From NCBI RefSeq assembly GCF_002161765.1, contig NZ_NFIN01000005.1, positions 110,146-174,145 of the forward strand: a stretch of DNA of 64,000 nucleotides, read 5' to 3'. The notes under the pieces are model-generated. The model worked only from the letters and a program-made list of their open reading frames with translations. It did not search any database and was not told the origin of the DNA. This document shows positions 26,171-35,852 of this stretch, one piece after another (the first letter of the stretch is position 1; every line of letters begins with the position of its first letter). The position numbers and the translations under genes are program-made. The DNA is from Bacteroides sp. An322. GTDB lineage: Bacteria > Bacteroidota > Bacteroidia > Bacteroidales > Bacteroidaceae.

Positions 26171-28360
26171 ATGTCAACATTACGTTTTAGGGTTGTAGAA
26201 AAGGCGTTTCAGGCGAAACCTTTTGAAGTTCCTGCTCCGAAGGAACGTCCGTGCGAATATTTTGGAAAATATGTATTCAATCGGGAAAAGATGTTTAAGT
26301 ATTTACCTAGTAAGGTGTATGAGAAGTTGGTGGATGCAATGGATAATGGTGCTGTGCTTGACCGGAGCGTGGCTGATGCTGTAGCAGAAGGCATGAAGCG
26401 TTGGGCAAGCGAATTGGGGGTGACGCATTACACTCACTGGTTTCAGCCATTGACGGAAGGAACGGCGGAGAAACACGATGCTTTCGTAGAACACGACGGA
26501 AAAGGAGGGATGATGGAAGAGTTTTCGGGAAAGTTGCTGGTACAGCAGGAACCGGATGCATCTTCGTTTCCGAACGGTGGAATCCGCAATACGTTTGAAG
26601 CACGGGGCTATAGTGCGTGGGATCCTTCATCCCCAGTGTTTGTGGTAGATGATACTTTGTGTATTCCTACAGTTTTTATTGCTTATACAGGAGAATCATT
26701 GGATTATAAAGCTCCGTTACTGAAGGCTTTGCGTGCTGTAAACAAGGCGGCGGTAGATGTTTGTCATTATTTCGATCCGAATGTGAAGAAGGTATCAGCT
26801 TATTTAGGTTGGGAGCAAGAATATTTTTTGGTGGATGAAGGATTGTATGCTGCCCGTCCGGACTTATTGTTGACTGGGCGTACACTGATGGGACATGAAG
26901 CTTCGAAAAACCAACAGTTGGAAGACCATTATTTCGGTGCTATTCCAACTCGTGTTGCTGCTTTTATGAAAGATCTGGAAATTCAGGCGTTGGAGTTGGG
27001 TATTCCAGTTAAAACCCGTCATAATGAAGTGGCGCCGAATCAGTTTGAATTGGCTCCTATTTTTGAGGAATGCAATCTTGCCGTAGACCATAATATGCTG
27101 ATTATGTCTCTAATGCGAAAGGTGGCACGTACGCATGGTTTTCGTGTTTTGCTTCATGAAAAGCCATTTAAAGGCGTTAACGGTTCGGGTAAGCATAATA
27201 ACTGGTCGTTGGGAACAGATACGGGTGTGTTGCTAATGGCTCCAGGAAAGACTTCTGAAGAAAATTTGCGTTTTATTACGTTTATAGTCAATACGTTGAT
27301 GGCAGTTTATCGACATAATGGATTGTTGAAAGCTTCGATTATGAGTGCGACCAATGCTCATCGTTTGGGAGCAAATGAAGCTCCTCCTGCTATTATTTCT
27401 TCGTTTTTGGGTACACAGTTGAGTAAAGTGCTTGATCACATGGAGGAAAGTTCGGCTGATGATTTGATTGCATTGGGCGGAAAACATGGAATGAAATTGG
27501 ATATTCCTCAAATTCCGGAATTGTTGATAGATAATACTGACCGCAACCGTACTTCGCCTTTTGCTTTTACAGGAAACCGTTTCGAATTTCGTGCTGTTGG
27601 TTCGGAAGCCAATTGTGCAAGTGCTATGATTGCATTAAATACGGCGGTGGCAGAACAATTGGTTGAATTTAAACAGAAGGTGGATGAATTGATTGAGAAG
27701 GGAGAGCCGAAGATTTCTGCTCTTATCCAAGTAATCCGTGAATACATTGTAGCTTCAAAACCTATTCGTTTTGACGGAAATGGATATAGTGAAGAATGGA
27801 AAAAGGAAGCAGCTTCTCGTGGCTTGGATTGTGAAACCAGTTGTCCGGTTATTTTTGATCAATATTTGACATCCTCTTCTGTAAAGATGTTTGAGTCTCA
27901 AGGGGTAATGACACAGAAAGAATTAGAGGCTCGTAACGAGGTGAAGTGGGAAACTTATACAAAGAAAATCCAAATCGAAGCACGTGTATTAGGTGACTTA
28001 GTGATGAACCATATCGTTCCGGTTGCTATTGAATACCAAAGCAAATTGATTGATAATGTGTATAAGATGAAAAGTTTATTTCCAGCAGAAGAGGCTGAAA
28101 AACTTTCTGCTGAAAACATTGCCATTATCAAGAAGATTTCAGAACATACCTCTTATATCAAAGAACATGTTGACGCAATGGTAGAAGCTCGTAAGGTTGC
28201 CAATAAGATATCTGATGAGCGCGAGAAAGCTGTAGCATATCACGATACGATTGCTCCGATGTTGGAACAAATTCGTTATCATATTGATAAATTGGAATTG
28301 ATTGTAGACGATCAAATGTGGACATTGCCGAAGTATAGAGAGCTGTTATTCATTAGATAA
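26171..28360 (+). CDS. glnN: Type III glutamine synthetase
   Basis: A 729-residue enzyme of the GSIII class, much longer than GSI (~470) and first characterised in Bacteroides fragilis. Class features: N-terminal FQAKPFEVPAPKERPCEYFGKYVFN, the catalytic stretch KTRHNEVAPNQFELAPIFEE, the ATP-site region VNGSGKHNNWSLGTD, and NRTSPFAFTGNRFEFRAVGSE. It makes glutamine from glutamate, ammonia and ATP in the cytoplasm as a dodecamer of two hexameric rings. Monocistronic: own leader upstream, convergent terminator downstream. Codons are AT-richer than those of flanking genes. Confidence 0.97.
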   Translation: MSTLRFRVVEKAFQAKPFEVPAPKERPCEYFGKYVFNREKMFKYLPSKVYEKLVDAMDNGAVLDRSVADAVAEGMKRWASELGVTHYTHWFQPLTEGTAEKHDAFVEHDGKGGMMEEFSGKLLVQQEPDASSFPNGGIRNTFEARGYSAWDPSSPVFVVDDTLCIPTVFIAYTGESLDYKAPLLKALRAVNKAAVDVCHYFDPNVKKVSAYLGWEQEYFLVDEGLYAARPDLLLTGRTLMGHEASKNQQLEDHYFGAIPTRVAAFMKDLEIQALELGIPVKTRHNEVAPNQFELAPIFEECNLAVDHNMLIMSLMRKVARTHGFRVLLHEKPFKGVNGSGKHNNWSLGTDTGVLLMAPGKTSEENLRFITFIVNTLMAVYRHNGLLKASIMSATNAHRLGANEAPPAIISSFLGTQLSKVLDHMEESSADDLIALGGKHGMKLDIPQIPELLIDNTDRNRTSPFAFTGNRFEFRAVGSEANCASAMIALNTAVAEQLVEFKQKVDELIEKGEPKISALIQVIREYIVASKPIRFDGNGYSEEWKKEAASRGLDCETSCPVIFDQYLTSSSVKMFESQGVMTQKELEARNEVKWETYTKKIQIEARVLGDLVMNHIVPVAIEYQSKLIDNVYKMKSLFPAEEAEKLSAENIAIIKKISEHTSYIKEHVDAMVEARKVANKISDEREKAVAYHDTIAPMLEQIRYHIDKLELIVDDQMWTLPKYRELLFIR

Positions 28361-28414
28361 TATCATTAGATTACCTCTAATTATTTTTTTCTTATTGGTT
28401 GTTTGATGAAAGTG

Positions 28415-28446
28415 AGCCGGAATCTCCGTGAGGAAGTTCCGGCTCT
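28415..28446. terminator. Bidirectional terminator between glnN and the efflux operon
   Basis: GAGCCGGAA (28415-28423) pairs perfectly with TTCCGGCTC (28438-28446) over a 14-nt loop. It lies in the 91-nt gap between two convergent genes. Confidence 0.7.
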
Positions 28447-28451
28447 TGCGA

Positions 28452-29837
28452 TTATTCTTTCCAACCTCCGCCCAATGCTTTATACAGGTTGACCATGGTT
28501 ATCTGTTTATCGCGGACGGCGTTGCTGAGTCCGATTTGCGCATCGAGGTATCCACGTTGCGCGTCCAGCAAGTCCATGTAACCGATAACTCCGTTCAGGT
28601 ATTGCAGTTGGGCAAGGTCGAGTGTGCTTTTAGACGCTTGTTCCAAACGGAGCCGGGTTTCGTAGATTTCCTTGCTTTTGTTGAAGTCAGCAATGGCATT
28701 GTATGCTTCCCGGAAGGCATTCAGCACCACTTTTTCGTATTCGTGGGTTGCTCCTTCCAGTGCGGCTTTTTGAGCTTTCAGGCGGGCACGGTTTTTCCCC
28801 CAGCTGAATACGGGTTGCAAGAGGTTGGCACTGAGTAAATGCCAAGGTGATTTCAGGAGTTCGTCAAGCACGTCGCTTTCACCTCCATAGCTGGCATTGA
28901 GAGTCAGGCTGGGGAAGAGGCTGGTAAAGGCAATGCCCACTTCGGCATTGGCGGCGATTAAGGCTTGTTCTGCCTGGCGTACATCCGGACGGCGTTCTAA
29001 CAAGCTGGAAGGCAGTCCTACCGGAAGGCTTAAAGGAAGCAATACGTCTTCGGGCAAAACCGTCCGTTTGATATGATGCGGATAATCGCCCGTAAGGAAA
29101 GCAATATCGTTTTCTTTCAATGTGATTTGCCGTTCCAAGTCGGGGACTAACGTTGCGGTTCGTGCCAATTCCACTTGCGCTTGCCGGAAAGCGGTTTCCG
29201 AGGTCAATCCTCCTTCGTAGCGGATGCGTGCCAAGTGGAGGCTTTCGCGTCGGGCGTCTACGGTTTGGCGGACAATAGCCAATTCATTGTCTAGAGCGAC
29301 CAGTTCGAAATAAGTTTGCGCCACTTCGGCAATCAAGCTCATTTTTACCGCACGCTGGTTTTCTACGGACCCCAAGAAGTCCGCTACGCTTTTGTCTCTT
29401 GCCCAGCGGAGCTTGCCCCACAAGTCTATTTCCCAGCTCATGGTGCCTTTCAGGTCGAATTCATCGTCTTGTTTGTAGTCATTGCCTCCATAGTTTTCTC
29501 TTTCCCGTTCGGCATATACGCGCAGTCCGATTTGAGGCAACATATTGCCGATGTCGATGCGTTTCCGCGCTGCCATTTCCTGTACTCTTGCAGCTGCAAT
29601 CAGCATGTCTTTGTTATAGGTCAAAGTCTTTCTGATAAGCATCTGAAGCGTAGTATCTGTGTACAAGGTTTCCCATGCATAATCGCCAATGGAAACGGTG
29701 TCTACGCTGAGGCTGTCCAGTGTTTTGGGCAAGTTCAGTTCGGGGCGGGTATAATGTTTGCCTATTTGGCATCCTGTAGTGCTTACTATGAGGACGCTCC
29801 AAATAAACAGGCAAAAGAGTTTATCGATTCGTTTCAT
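28452..29837 (-). CDS. Efflux outer-membrane factor, OprM/NodT type, lipoprotein
   Basis: A 461-residue TolC-like channel. Lipoprotein signal with TTGC (Cys23), then HYTRPELNLPKTLDS, and two structural repeats typical of outer-membrane factors: the helix/strand pairs ending in LRVYAERERENYGG and LNASYGGESDV, with long helices such as IAEVAQTYFELVALDNELAIVRQTVDARRES. The family-typical ERRPDVRQAEQAL motif is present. It forms the outer-membrane duct of the RND pump encoded upstream; the start codon overlaps the pump stop by 4 nt (ATGA). Confidence 0.94.
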   Translation of the reverse strand: MKRIDKLFCLFIWSVLIVSTTGCQIGKHYTRPELNLPKTLDSLSVDTVSIGDYAWETLYTDTTLQMLIRKTLTYNKDMLIAAARVQEMAARKRIDIGNMLPQIGLRVYAERERENYGGNDYKQDDEFDLKGTMSWEIDLWGKLRWARDKSVADFLGSVENQRAVKMSLIAEVAQTYFELVALDNELAIVRQTVDARRESLHLARIRYEGGLTSETAFRQAQVELARTATLVPDLERQITLKENDIAFLTGDYPHHIKRTVLPEDVLLPLSLPVGLPSSLLERRPDVRQAEQALIAANAEVGIAFTSLFPSLTLNASYGGESDVLDELLKSPWHLLSANLLQPVFSWGKNRARLKAQKAALEGATHEYEKVVLNAFREAYNAIADFNKSKEIYETRLRLEQASKSTLDLAQLQYLNGVIGYMDLLDAQRGYLDAQIGLSNAVRDKQITMVNLYKALGGGWKE

Positions 29838-32800
29838 ACTTTCCTGACTTTTGTTTTTTTCAGTTTGTTTGTTGTTGTATAAATCATAACGAAGAAGAAC
29901 GGGACGAGGAAAATTCCTACCGTTACGGCTACAATCATACCAAAGAAGACACCCGTGCCGATGGCTTGCCGGCTGGCTGAACCCGGACCGGAAGCGAGGA
30001 CCAGCGGAAGCATACCCAAAATGAAGGCAAGCGAGGTCATCAGAATGGGGCGGAAACGCAAGTGGGCTGCATGAAGGGCTGCCTGGATTACGCTCTTTCC
30101 GGATTCCACTTCGTCTTTAGCGAATTCCACAATCAGAATGGCGTTCTTTGCGGCAAGTCCGACCAGCATCACAAGTCCGATTTGGAAATATGTATCGTTC
30201 TCCAGTCCGCATATTGCCACGCCTATATAGGCTCCTAATGCAGCTACAGGCAAGGAGAGCAATACCGCAATAGGCACACTCCAGCTTTCGTACAAGGCAG
30301 CTAGGAAGAGGAAGACGAACAAGAATACCAGTGTCAGAATCATTCCGGTTTGTCCTCCGGCTTGTTTCTCTTGATAAGAAAGTCCGCTCCATTCCACGCC
30401 GATGTTGTCCGGAAGATGTTCACGGGCTATTTGCTCAATCAGTTCCATGGCTTGTCCCGAGCTGTATCCATGTGCTGCGGTGCCTCGGATAATGGCGGTA
30501 TTGAACATGTTGAAACGTTTGATACTTCCGGGACCGGTCGTATATTCGGTATTGCCCAAAGCGGTCAGCGGAATCATGTTGCCATCATTTCCTCTGACAA
30601 AGAAGAGGTTGATGTTGTCCCGGTGTTCACGATACGGTGCTTCTGCCTGAATATAGACACGGTAAATACGGTTGAACATATTGAAGTCGTTCACATAAAC
30701 CGAGCCGGTATAAGCTTTCATCGTGGCGAATACGTCTGCCATTGGCACGCCTGAGAACTTCACTTTGTCACGGTCTACATCGAAATAAAGTTGCGGAATT
30801 TCGGCTTGTAGGGAAGACGAAAGCCCCGCCAGTTCTTTCCGTTGTGATGCATAATACATCAAGGTGTCGGCGGCTTGGACCAGATTATCGTAGGTTGCGT
30901 CGCCACGTGCTTCCAGCTGCATTTCAAAACCTCCCGATGTTCCTAACCCCGGAATAACGGGCGGTGTGGAAAGATAAACTTTACATTCCGGGTATTCTTT
31001 AAATTCCCGTTGCACGTCTGCCATGATTTCTTCAATGGTGGTATTGTCGCGTTCTTTCCAGCCTTTCAGGATCACGGTAAGCGAACTTCGGGCTTGGCTG
31101 GTACCCACGCGTGGGCTGGTGCCGGTTACGTTTTGTACGTATTCTACAGCCGGATTCTTCATTAGGTAATCAATGGCTCGGTTGGTCACGATGCGTGTGC
31201 GTTCCAGCGTAGTCCCTTCCGGCATTTCCAGTTCGACGGTAAAATATCCCTGGTCTTCGGTGGGAAGGAAGCTGGTGGGAATTAGGCGATGAAACAAGAA
31301 GATGAATATGATGACTATGCTGAATCCGACAAGGGTGCGTTTAGAACGCTTTGTGATTTTTATGATTCCAGATACATAGCCGCGATTGCCTATTTCCAGC
31401 CATTTATTAATGGTGCGGAATACACGGTTTTTAGGTTTATTAGGGTCATGCGGGCGCAGAATCAAGGAGCACATCACCGGGCTCAAGGTTAATGCCACCA
31501 CAGTAGAGAGCAAAACCGATACGGCAATGGTGATACTGAACTGGCGGTATAATTGCCCTGTAATGCCCGACAAGAAACTTACCGGCACGAATACGGCTGC
31601 CAGCACCATGGAAGTGGCAATCAAAGCTCCGGTCAGTCCGTCCATGGCTTTCTTTGTCGCTTCATACGGGCTTAGGTGTTCTTCTTCCATAATGCGTTCT
31701 ACGTTTTCTACGACTACAATCGCATCGTCTACTACCAGACCGATGGCAAGCACCAGTCCTAAGAGGGTAAGAATGTTTAACGAAAACCCGAAGATAAGCA
31801 TGAAGCCGAAGGTACCGATTAACGAAATCGGTACGGCGATGGTCGGGATAAGCGTGGCACGCCAGTTTTGCAACGAAAAGAATACCACCACAATCACCAA
31901 AAACAAGGCTTCGAATAGGGTCTTATACACTTCATGGATAGATTCGGAGATGTAAGTGGTCATATCGAACGGAATTTCATATTTCATTCCGTCCGGGAAG
32001 TTTCGGCTGATTTCGTCCATGGTGGCTTTTACACGCTCTGCCACTTCCATTGCGTTGGCTCCCGGAAGCATGTATACGCCCAATACGGCTGCATTTCCTC
32101 CGTTGATGCCACTCTCTGTATTGTATGATTGCGCTTCGAGTGATACACGGGCAACGTCACGCATACGGATAAGCGAACCGTCGGGATTGGCACGCAAGAC
32201 GATTTCTTCGAACTGGGATACGCTCGACAAACGTCCTTGTGCCGTAATCGGGATAGTGACATCAAGTCCGGTTACGGGTTGTTGCCCCAATACACCTGCT
32301 GCCGATTCTCGGTTTTGGTCTTTCAATGCGTTTTGCACGTCTTGTACGGTCAATCCGAAATTAGCCAGCTTGGCTGGGTCTACCCAAATCTGCATGGCAT
32401 AATACCGGCTTCCGATGTTCGATACGCGCCCTACACCCGGAATACGGCGGAGCAAGTCGAGCACGTTCAGCGTAGCGAAGTTACTCAAGTAAATTTCATC
32501 GAATTTCGGGTCACTTGAGGTCAGGCAGATGGTCATCAGCTGGCTGGCGGCTTGCTTTTCGATTTCGATACCGTTTTGCACCACTTCGGCGGGCAAGCGT
32601 GATTCCGCCAGTTTGATGCGGTTCTGGATTTCTACCGCAGCCAGGTCGGGATTAGTCGAGATGTCGAAGGTGACTGTAGCCGAGAATCCTCCCGAATTGG
32701 AACTGTTCGATTCCATGTATAACATACCCGGCGTACCGTTCAATTCTTGCTCGATAGGGGTAGCCACGGCTTGCGAAACCGTGAGTGCGCTTGCTCCTGG

Positions 32801-32950
32801 ATAGGATGCGCTGATTTTCACTACCGGAGGGGTGATTTGCGGATATTGGTCGATGGGCAGCATCGTAAGCCCGATAAGCCCGATGATGACTATCAATATA
32901 GAAATAACGATCGAGAATACAGGCCGATCGATAAAGAAACTCACTTTCAT
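29834..32950 (-). CDS. RND multidrug efflux permease, HAE1/AcrB family
   Basis: A 1038-residue inner-membrane pump. N-terminal FIDRPVFSIVISILIVIIGLIGL (TM1), the AcrB-like PQITPPVVKISASYPGASA, the proton-relay segment LVLAIGLVVDDAIVVVENVERIMEE in TM4 with the paired Asp residues, GFALNILT-like GFSLNILTLLG, and a second large periplasmic loop before the C-terminal helices (GLAAKNAILIVEFAKD). It takes hydrophobic drugs or bile acids from the periplasm and inner-membrane leaflet and expels them through the outer-membrane factor. Middle gene of the tripartite operon. Confidence 0.96.
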   Translation of the reverse strand: MKVSFFIDRPVFSIVISILIVIIGLIGLTMLPIDQYPQITPPVVKISASYPGASALTVSQAVATPIEQELNGTPGMLYMESNSSNSGGFSATVTFDISTNPDLAAVEIQNRIKLAESRLPAEVVQNGIEIEKQAASQLMTICLTSSDPKFDEIYLSNFATLNVLDLLRRIPGVGRVSNIGSRYYAMQIWVDPAKLANFGLTVQDVQNALKDQNRESAAGVLGQQPVTGLDVTIPITAQGRLSSVSQFEEIVLRANPDGSLIRMRDVARVSLEAQSYNTESGINGGNAAVLGVYMLPGANAMEVAERVKATMDEISRNFPDGMKYEIPFDMTTYISESIHEVYKTLFEALFLVIVVVFFSLQNWRATLIPTIAVPISLIGTFGFMLIFGFSLNILTLLGLVLAIGLVVDDAIVVVENVERIMEEEHLSPYEATKKAMDGLTGALIATSMVLAAVFVPVSFLSGITGQLYRQFSITIAVSVLLSTVVALTLSPVMCSLILRPHDPNKPKNRVFRTINKWLEIGNRGYVSGIIKITKRSKRTLVGFSIVIIFIFLFHRLIPTSFLPTEDQGYFTVELEMPEGTTLERTRIVTNRAIDYLMKNPAVEYVQNVTGTSPRVGTSQARSSLTVILKGWKERDNTTIEEIMADVQREFKEYPECKVYLSTPPVIPGLGTSGGFEMQLEARGDATYDNLVQAADTLMYYASQRKELAGLSSSLQAEIPQLYFDVDRDKVKFSGVPMADVFATMKAYTGSVYVNDFNMFNRIYRVYIQAEAPYREHRDNINLFFVRGNDGNMIPLTALGNTEYTTGPGSIKRFNMFNTAIIRGTAAHGYSSGQAMELIEQIAREHLPDNIGVEWSGLSYQEKQAGGQTGMILTLVFLFVFLFLAALYESWSVPIAVLLSLPVAALGAYIGVAICGLENDTYFQIGLVMLVGLAAKNAILIVEFAKDEVESGKSVIQAALHAAHLRFRPILMTSLAFILGMLPLVLASGPGSASRQAIGTGVFFGMIVAVTVGIFLVPFFFVMIYTTTNKLKKTKVRKV

Positions 32951-32977
32951 GGATGTCTTGTTTTGAAATTTATCGGT

Positions 32978-34174
32978 TTATTCTTCCTCTTCATTCTCTT
33001 CTTTTTCTTCTTTCGGAGCTTCTCCTACACGCATCTTGATGCCGGGAGTCAGCTTGTGGTAGCCTTCGTCTACAATGATTTCACCCGGAATCAAACCGCG
33101 TTCCACCACTACGTTGTTTCCGAACTCAGGCCCCAATTCAATGAAGCGCTTCTCGGCGGTAGAGTCTTTTCGCATGACGAAGATGTAGGCTCCTCCTTTT
33201 TCTATAATCAATGCCTTTTGAGGAATGACCGTAGCGTTTTCGCGTACTTCAAGCAAGAGTTTTACTTTGGTGAATTGACCCGGAAGTAAGACGTGTTCAG
33301 GGTTATTCATTTCGGCACGTACCGAGAATGTTCCGGTCTTCGGGTCTACTTGCGGTTCGGCGAAGTCTACCAGCCCCTTATAAGGATAAACGCTGTTGTC
33401 CGGCAGGGTGATGGTGACCGTGGGTTGCCAAGAGCGGGTGGAGTCTTTTTGCCCGATGATGATGTTGCGCTCTTTGCTTTTCAGGTAATCGAGAGCGGTC
33501 ATGCTGAAGTCAATCAATACGGTGTCGCTCTTTACGATAGTGGCAAGCAAGGATTTTCCAGAAGTGCCGACCAATGTACCGAGATCGACATGCCGTTCGC
33601 TGATTTGACCTGCGATAGGCGAACGTACAACAGTATAACCCAATTCTTGTTCGGCTTGGTCCAGATCGGCTTGGCTCATGCCTACGCTGGCTACAGCCGT
33701 TTCGTATGCGGCAATGGCGTTGTCCAGATCGAGTTGGCTGGCTGCGTTTTGTTCATAAAGTGGGCGGATACGTTCCAAGTCACGTTCGGTTTTCCGCGCC
33801 TGTGCTTCGTCTTTCTTCAGTTGGGCACTTGCTTTGTCCACTTTGGCGCGGTACTGGTCTTGATTGATTACGAAAAGCACTTGGTTTTTCTTGACGTGTG
33901 TACCTTCAGCGAATAACATCTGTTCAAGGAAACCTTCCACGCGTGCGCGTACCTCTACAAATTGCTGGGCACGGATTCGCCCTACATATTCGCCGTAAAT
34001 TTCCACATCCTGTTGCTGTGCAGGGGTTACACTTACGATTGGCGCTTCAGGTTCAGTTTCTTTTTCCCGTGTCACAAACCAGTAGACCGCAAGGATGACG
34101 GCGATGCCGATGACGGTATAAATGGTCTGTCTCTTCTTCAGTTTCAAATCTTTTTTGGTCAAAAAGCGTTTCAT
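32978..34174 (-). CDS. RND efflux periplasmic adaptor, AcrA/MexA family
   Basis: A 398-residue membrane-fusion protein. One N-terminal helix (YTVIGIAVILAVYWFVT), then the lipoyl half-motifs (EIYGEYVGRIRAQQFVEVRARVEGFLEQM and YTVVRSPIAGQISERHVDLGTLVG) flanking an alpha-helical hairpin (KASAQLKKDEAQARKTERDLERIRPLYEQ) and a C-terminal beta-barrel/membrane-proximal domain. No lipobox is seen, so it is held by its helix. The C-terminus is a run of Glu and Lys. It bridges the pump and the outer-membrane factor. First gene of the operon, with a TACCTTTG box upstream. Confidence 0.95.
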   Translation of the reverse strand: MKRFLTKKDLKLKKRQTIYTVIGIAVILAVYWFVTREKETEPEAPIVSVTPAQQQDVEIYGEYVGRIRAQQFVEVRARVEGFLEQMLFAEGTHVKKNQVLFVINQDQYRAKVDKASAQLKKDEAQARKTERDLERIRPLYEQNAASQLDLDNAIAAYETAVASVGMSQADLDQAEQELGYTVVRSPIAGQISERHVDLGTLVGTSGKSLLATIVKSDTVLIDFSMTALDYLKSKERNIIIGQKDSTRSWQPTVTITLPDNSVYPYKGLVDFAEPQVDPKTGTFSVRAEMNNPEHVLLPGQFTKVKLLLEVRENATVIPQKALIIEKGGAYIFVMRKDSTAEKRFIELGPEFGNNVVVERGLIPGEIIVDEGYHKLTPGIKMRVGEAPKEEKEENEEEE

Positions 34175-34228
34175 ACAATTAATAATTTATGAGTTTAGAT
34201 GCCGTAAAGATGCAAGCAATACTTGTGC

Positions 34229-34236
34229 CAAAGGTA
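34229..34236 (-). promoter_or_regulatory. -7 box of the RND efflux operon
   Basis: Minus-strand TACCTTTG, about 55 nt upstream of the adaptor start codon. No adjacent TetR- or MarR-type regulator gene is present. Confidence 0.55.
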
Positions 34237-34363
34237 CGATAATTTTTTTAATATTGAGAATCAGAAGCCTAAATCCTTTCTTATGTTTTATGAATTGAGG
34301 AATTTTTAGCGCATGCCGTGGATTTTATCCACAATTGTTTCCCGGCAGGTGCAGATATTTTTG

Positions 34364-34371
34364 TACCTTTG
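34364..34371 (+). promoter_or_regulatory. -7 box of the ThrE-type exporter gene
   Basis: TACCTTTG, a perfect match to the Bacteroidetes consensus, 25 nt upstream of the ATG at 34397. This rules out the longer open frame starting at 34313. Confidence 0.55.
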
Positions 34372-34396
34372 CGCCCTGAAACTAAATTTAGGCAAA

Positions 34397-35782
34397 ATGG
34401 AATTAGAGCAACATTTAGAGACAACTGTAAAAGCCCACGATCAGATGTTGCATCGTCGGGTTGACCTTTTGCTCCGTACGGGTAAGGTCTTGGTGGAAAG
34501 TTTGGCAGATACCAACCGCATTATGCGGAACATGAAGCGGACAGCCGCTTATTTGGGCATCCCTGAGGAAAAGCTCCATATCAACATCAGCTTTACCATG
34601 CTGATGGTGAATGTGAGCGATGAGAACTTCTCGTTCACGAAGTTCCAGCGCATCAACGGGCATGGCGTAAACATGAGTGCCATATCCGAGATAAGCAAGC
34701 TTTCATGGCGGGCGATAGAAAACGACTATACGCTCGACCAGTATGAGGAGGAGCTTGAGAAAATCCGTGCGAAGAAGCGGAATTATACACCGTTGCAGAC
34801 GGCTGTCGGTGCCGGATTCGCGTGCGGCGGATTCTGTGTGCAGTTCGGATGCGATTGGATGGCGTTCTTGTATGCCTCGATTGCGGCTATCATCGGCATG
34901 CGGCTCCGCCAGAAGTGCAATGAGTCGGGGCTGAACGGATATATGGGCATTGCCATTTCGGCGTTTGTGGCTACAATGGTTGCATGGGCGACTACTTTTC
35001 TTCCCGATTCGTGGACTGATACTCCTTGGCATCCTTTGCTGGCTTGTGCCTTGTTTATCGTGCCTGGAGTTCCTTTGATAAATTTTGTGGATGATATGCT
35101 CGACAATTATATTCAGGTAGGTATCGTGCGGGCGGCGAATACCATGATTATGATGGGTGCAATGGCATTCGGCATCGCTTTTGCCGTGAAATTGTGTGCT
35201 ATTGAAAACTTTTTCCCGACCATTAGCATGGTGCCTCACCATTCTTATTGGGAATATGCGCTTGCCGCCGCTATCTCGGCAATGGGCTTCTCGATGATAT
35301 TCAACATCCAGCGCCGTTTGTTATGGGTGGTAGCGATAGGAGGTATCTTGGCGGTATGTACTCGTAATTTTGTGAATTTAGGTCCGAGCACGGACAACAT
35401 CGGTTTGGATATGGGATTGGTGGTAGGTTCGTTCTCTGGTGCGCTTTTGGTAAGCCTGATAGCGGTAAAGGCGGTTCATTGGTTCCACGTGCCCAATCAC
35501 GTGCTTACCATTCCTTCGGTCATTCCGATGATTCCGGGGGTTTTAATGTATCGTATGCTTTTCGGCATCATTAATATGAACGTACAGAATCCCGACGGGG
35601 TGACGCCGTTGATGAAAGCCATCGAAAGCGGAGTCAATTCAGGGCTTATTATTTTGTGTATATCGGTAGGTGTAGCTATCCCGAACATCTTCGGACGTAA
35701 ATACATCGCTTCTTCTAAAAACAAACATCTTGCCGAATTGCTGGAAGAACGCCGCGCAAGAGGCAAGTTTGTAGAATGGTAA
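34397..35782 (+). CDS. Threonine/serine exporter (ThrE) family membrane protein
   Basis: A 461-residue protein. The N-terminal ~120 residues are the cytoplasmic/soluble part of the ThrE domain (LETTVKAHDQMLHRRVDLLLRTGKVLVESLADTNRIM). About nine to ten hydrophobic segments follow, in two blocks that match the ThrE (DUF1212) and ThrE_2 (DUF3815) halves, which are separate genes in some bacteria and fused here. The second block starts near FFPTISMVPHHSYWEYALAAAISAM. Corynebacterium ThrE exports threonine and serine; relatives exist for which no substrate is known. Start chosen at 34397 because the promoter lies inside any longer frame. Confidence 0.88.
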   Translation: MELEQHLETTVKAHDQMLHRRVDLLLRTGKVLVESLADTNRIMRNMKRTAAYLGIPEEKLHINISFTMLMVNVSDENFSFTKFQRINGHGVNMSAISEISKLSWRAIENDYTLDQYEEELEKIRAKKRNYTPLQTAVGAGFACGGFCVQFGCDWMAFLYASIAAIIGMRLRQKCNESGLNGYMGIAISAFVATMVAWATTFLPDSWTDTPWHPLLACALFIVPGVPLINFVDDMLDNYIQVGIVRAANTMIMMGAMAFGIAFAVKLCAIENFFPTISMVPHHSYWEYALAAAISAMGFSMIFNIQRRLLWVVAIGGILAVCTRNFVNLGPSTDNIGLDMGLVVGSFSGALLVSLIAVKAVHWFHVPNHVLTIPSVIPMIPGVLMYRMLFGIINMNVQNPDGVTPLMKAIESGVNSGLIILCISVGVAIPNIFGRKYIASSKNKHLAELLEERRARGKFVEW

Positions 35783-35852
35783 ACGAAAAATTACCTACAA
35801 ATGGGGATTGCCCGTATGGAACGGATTGTTTTACTTTGCAAACAGAAATAAT

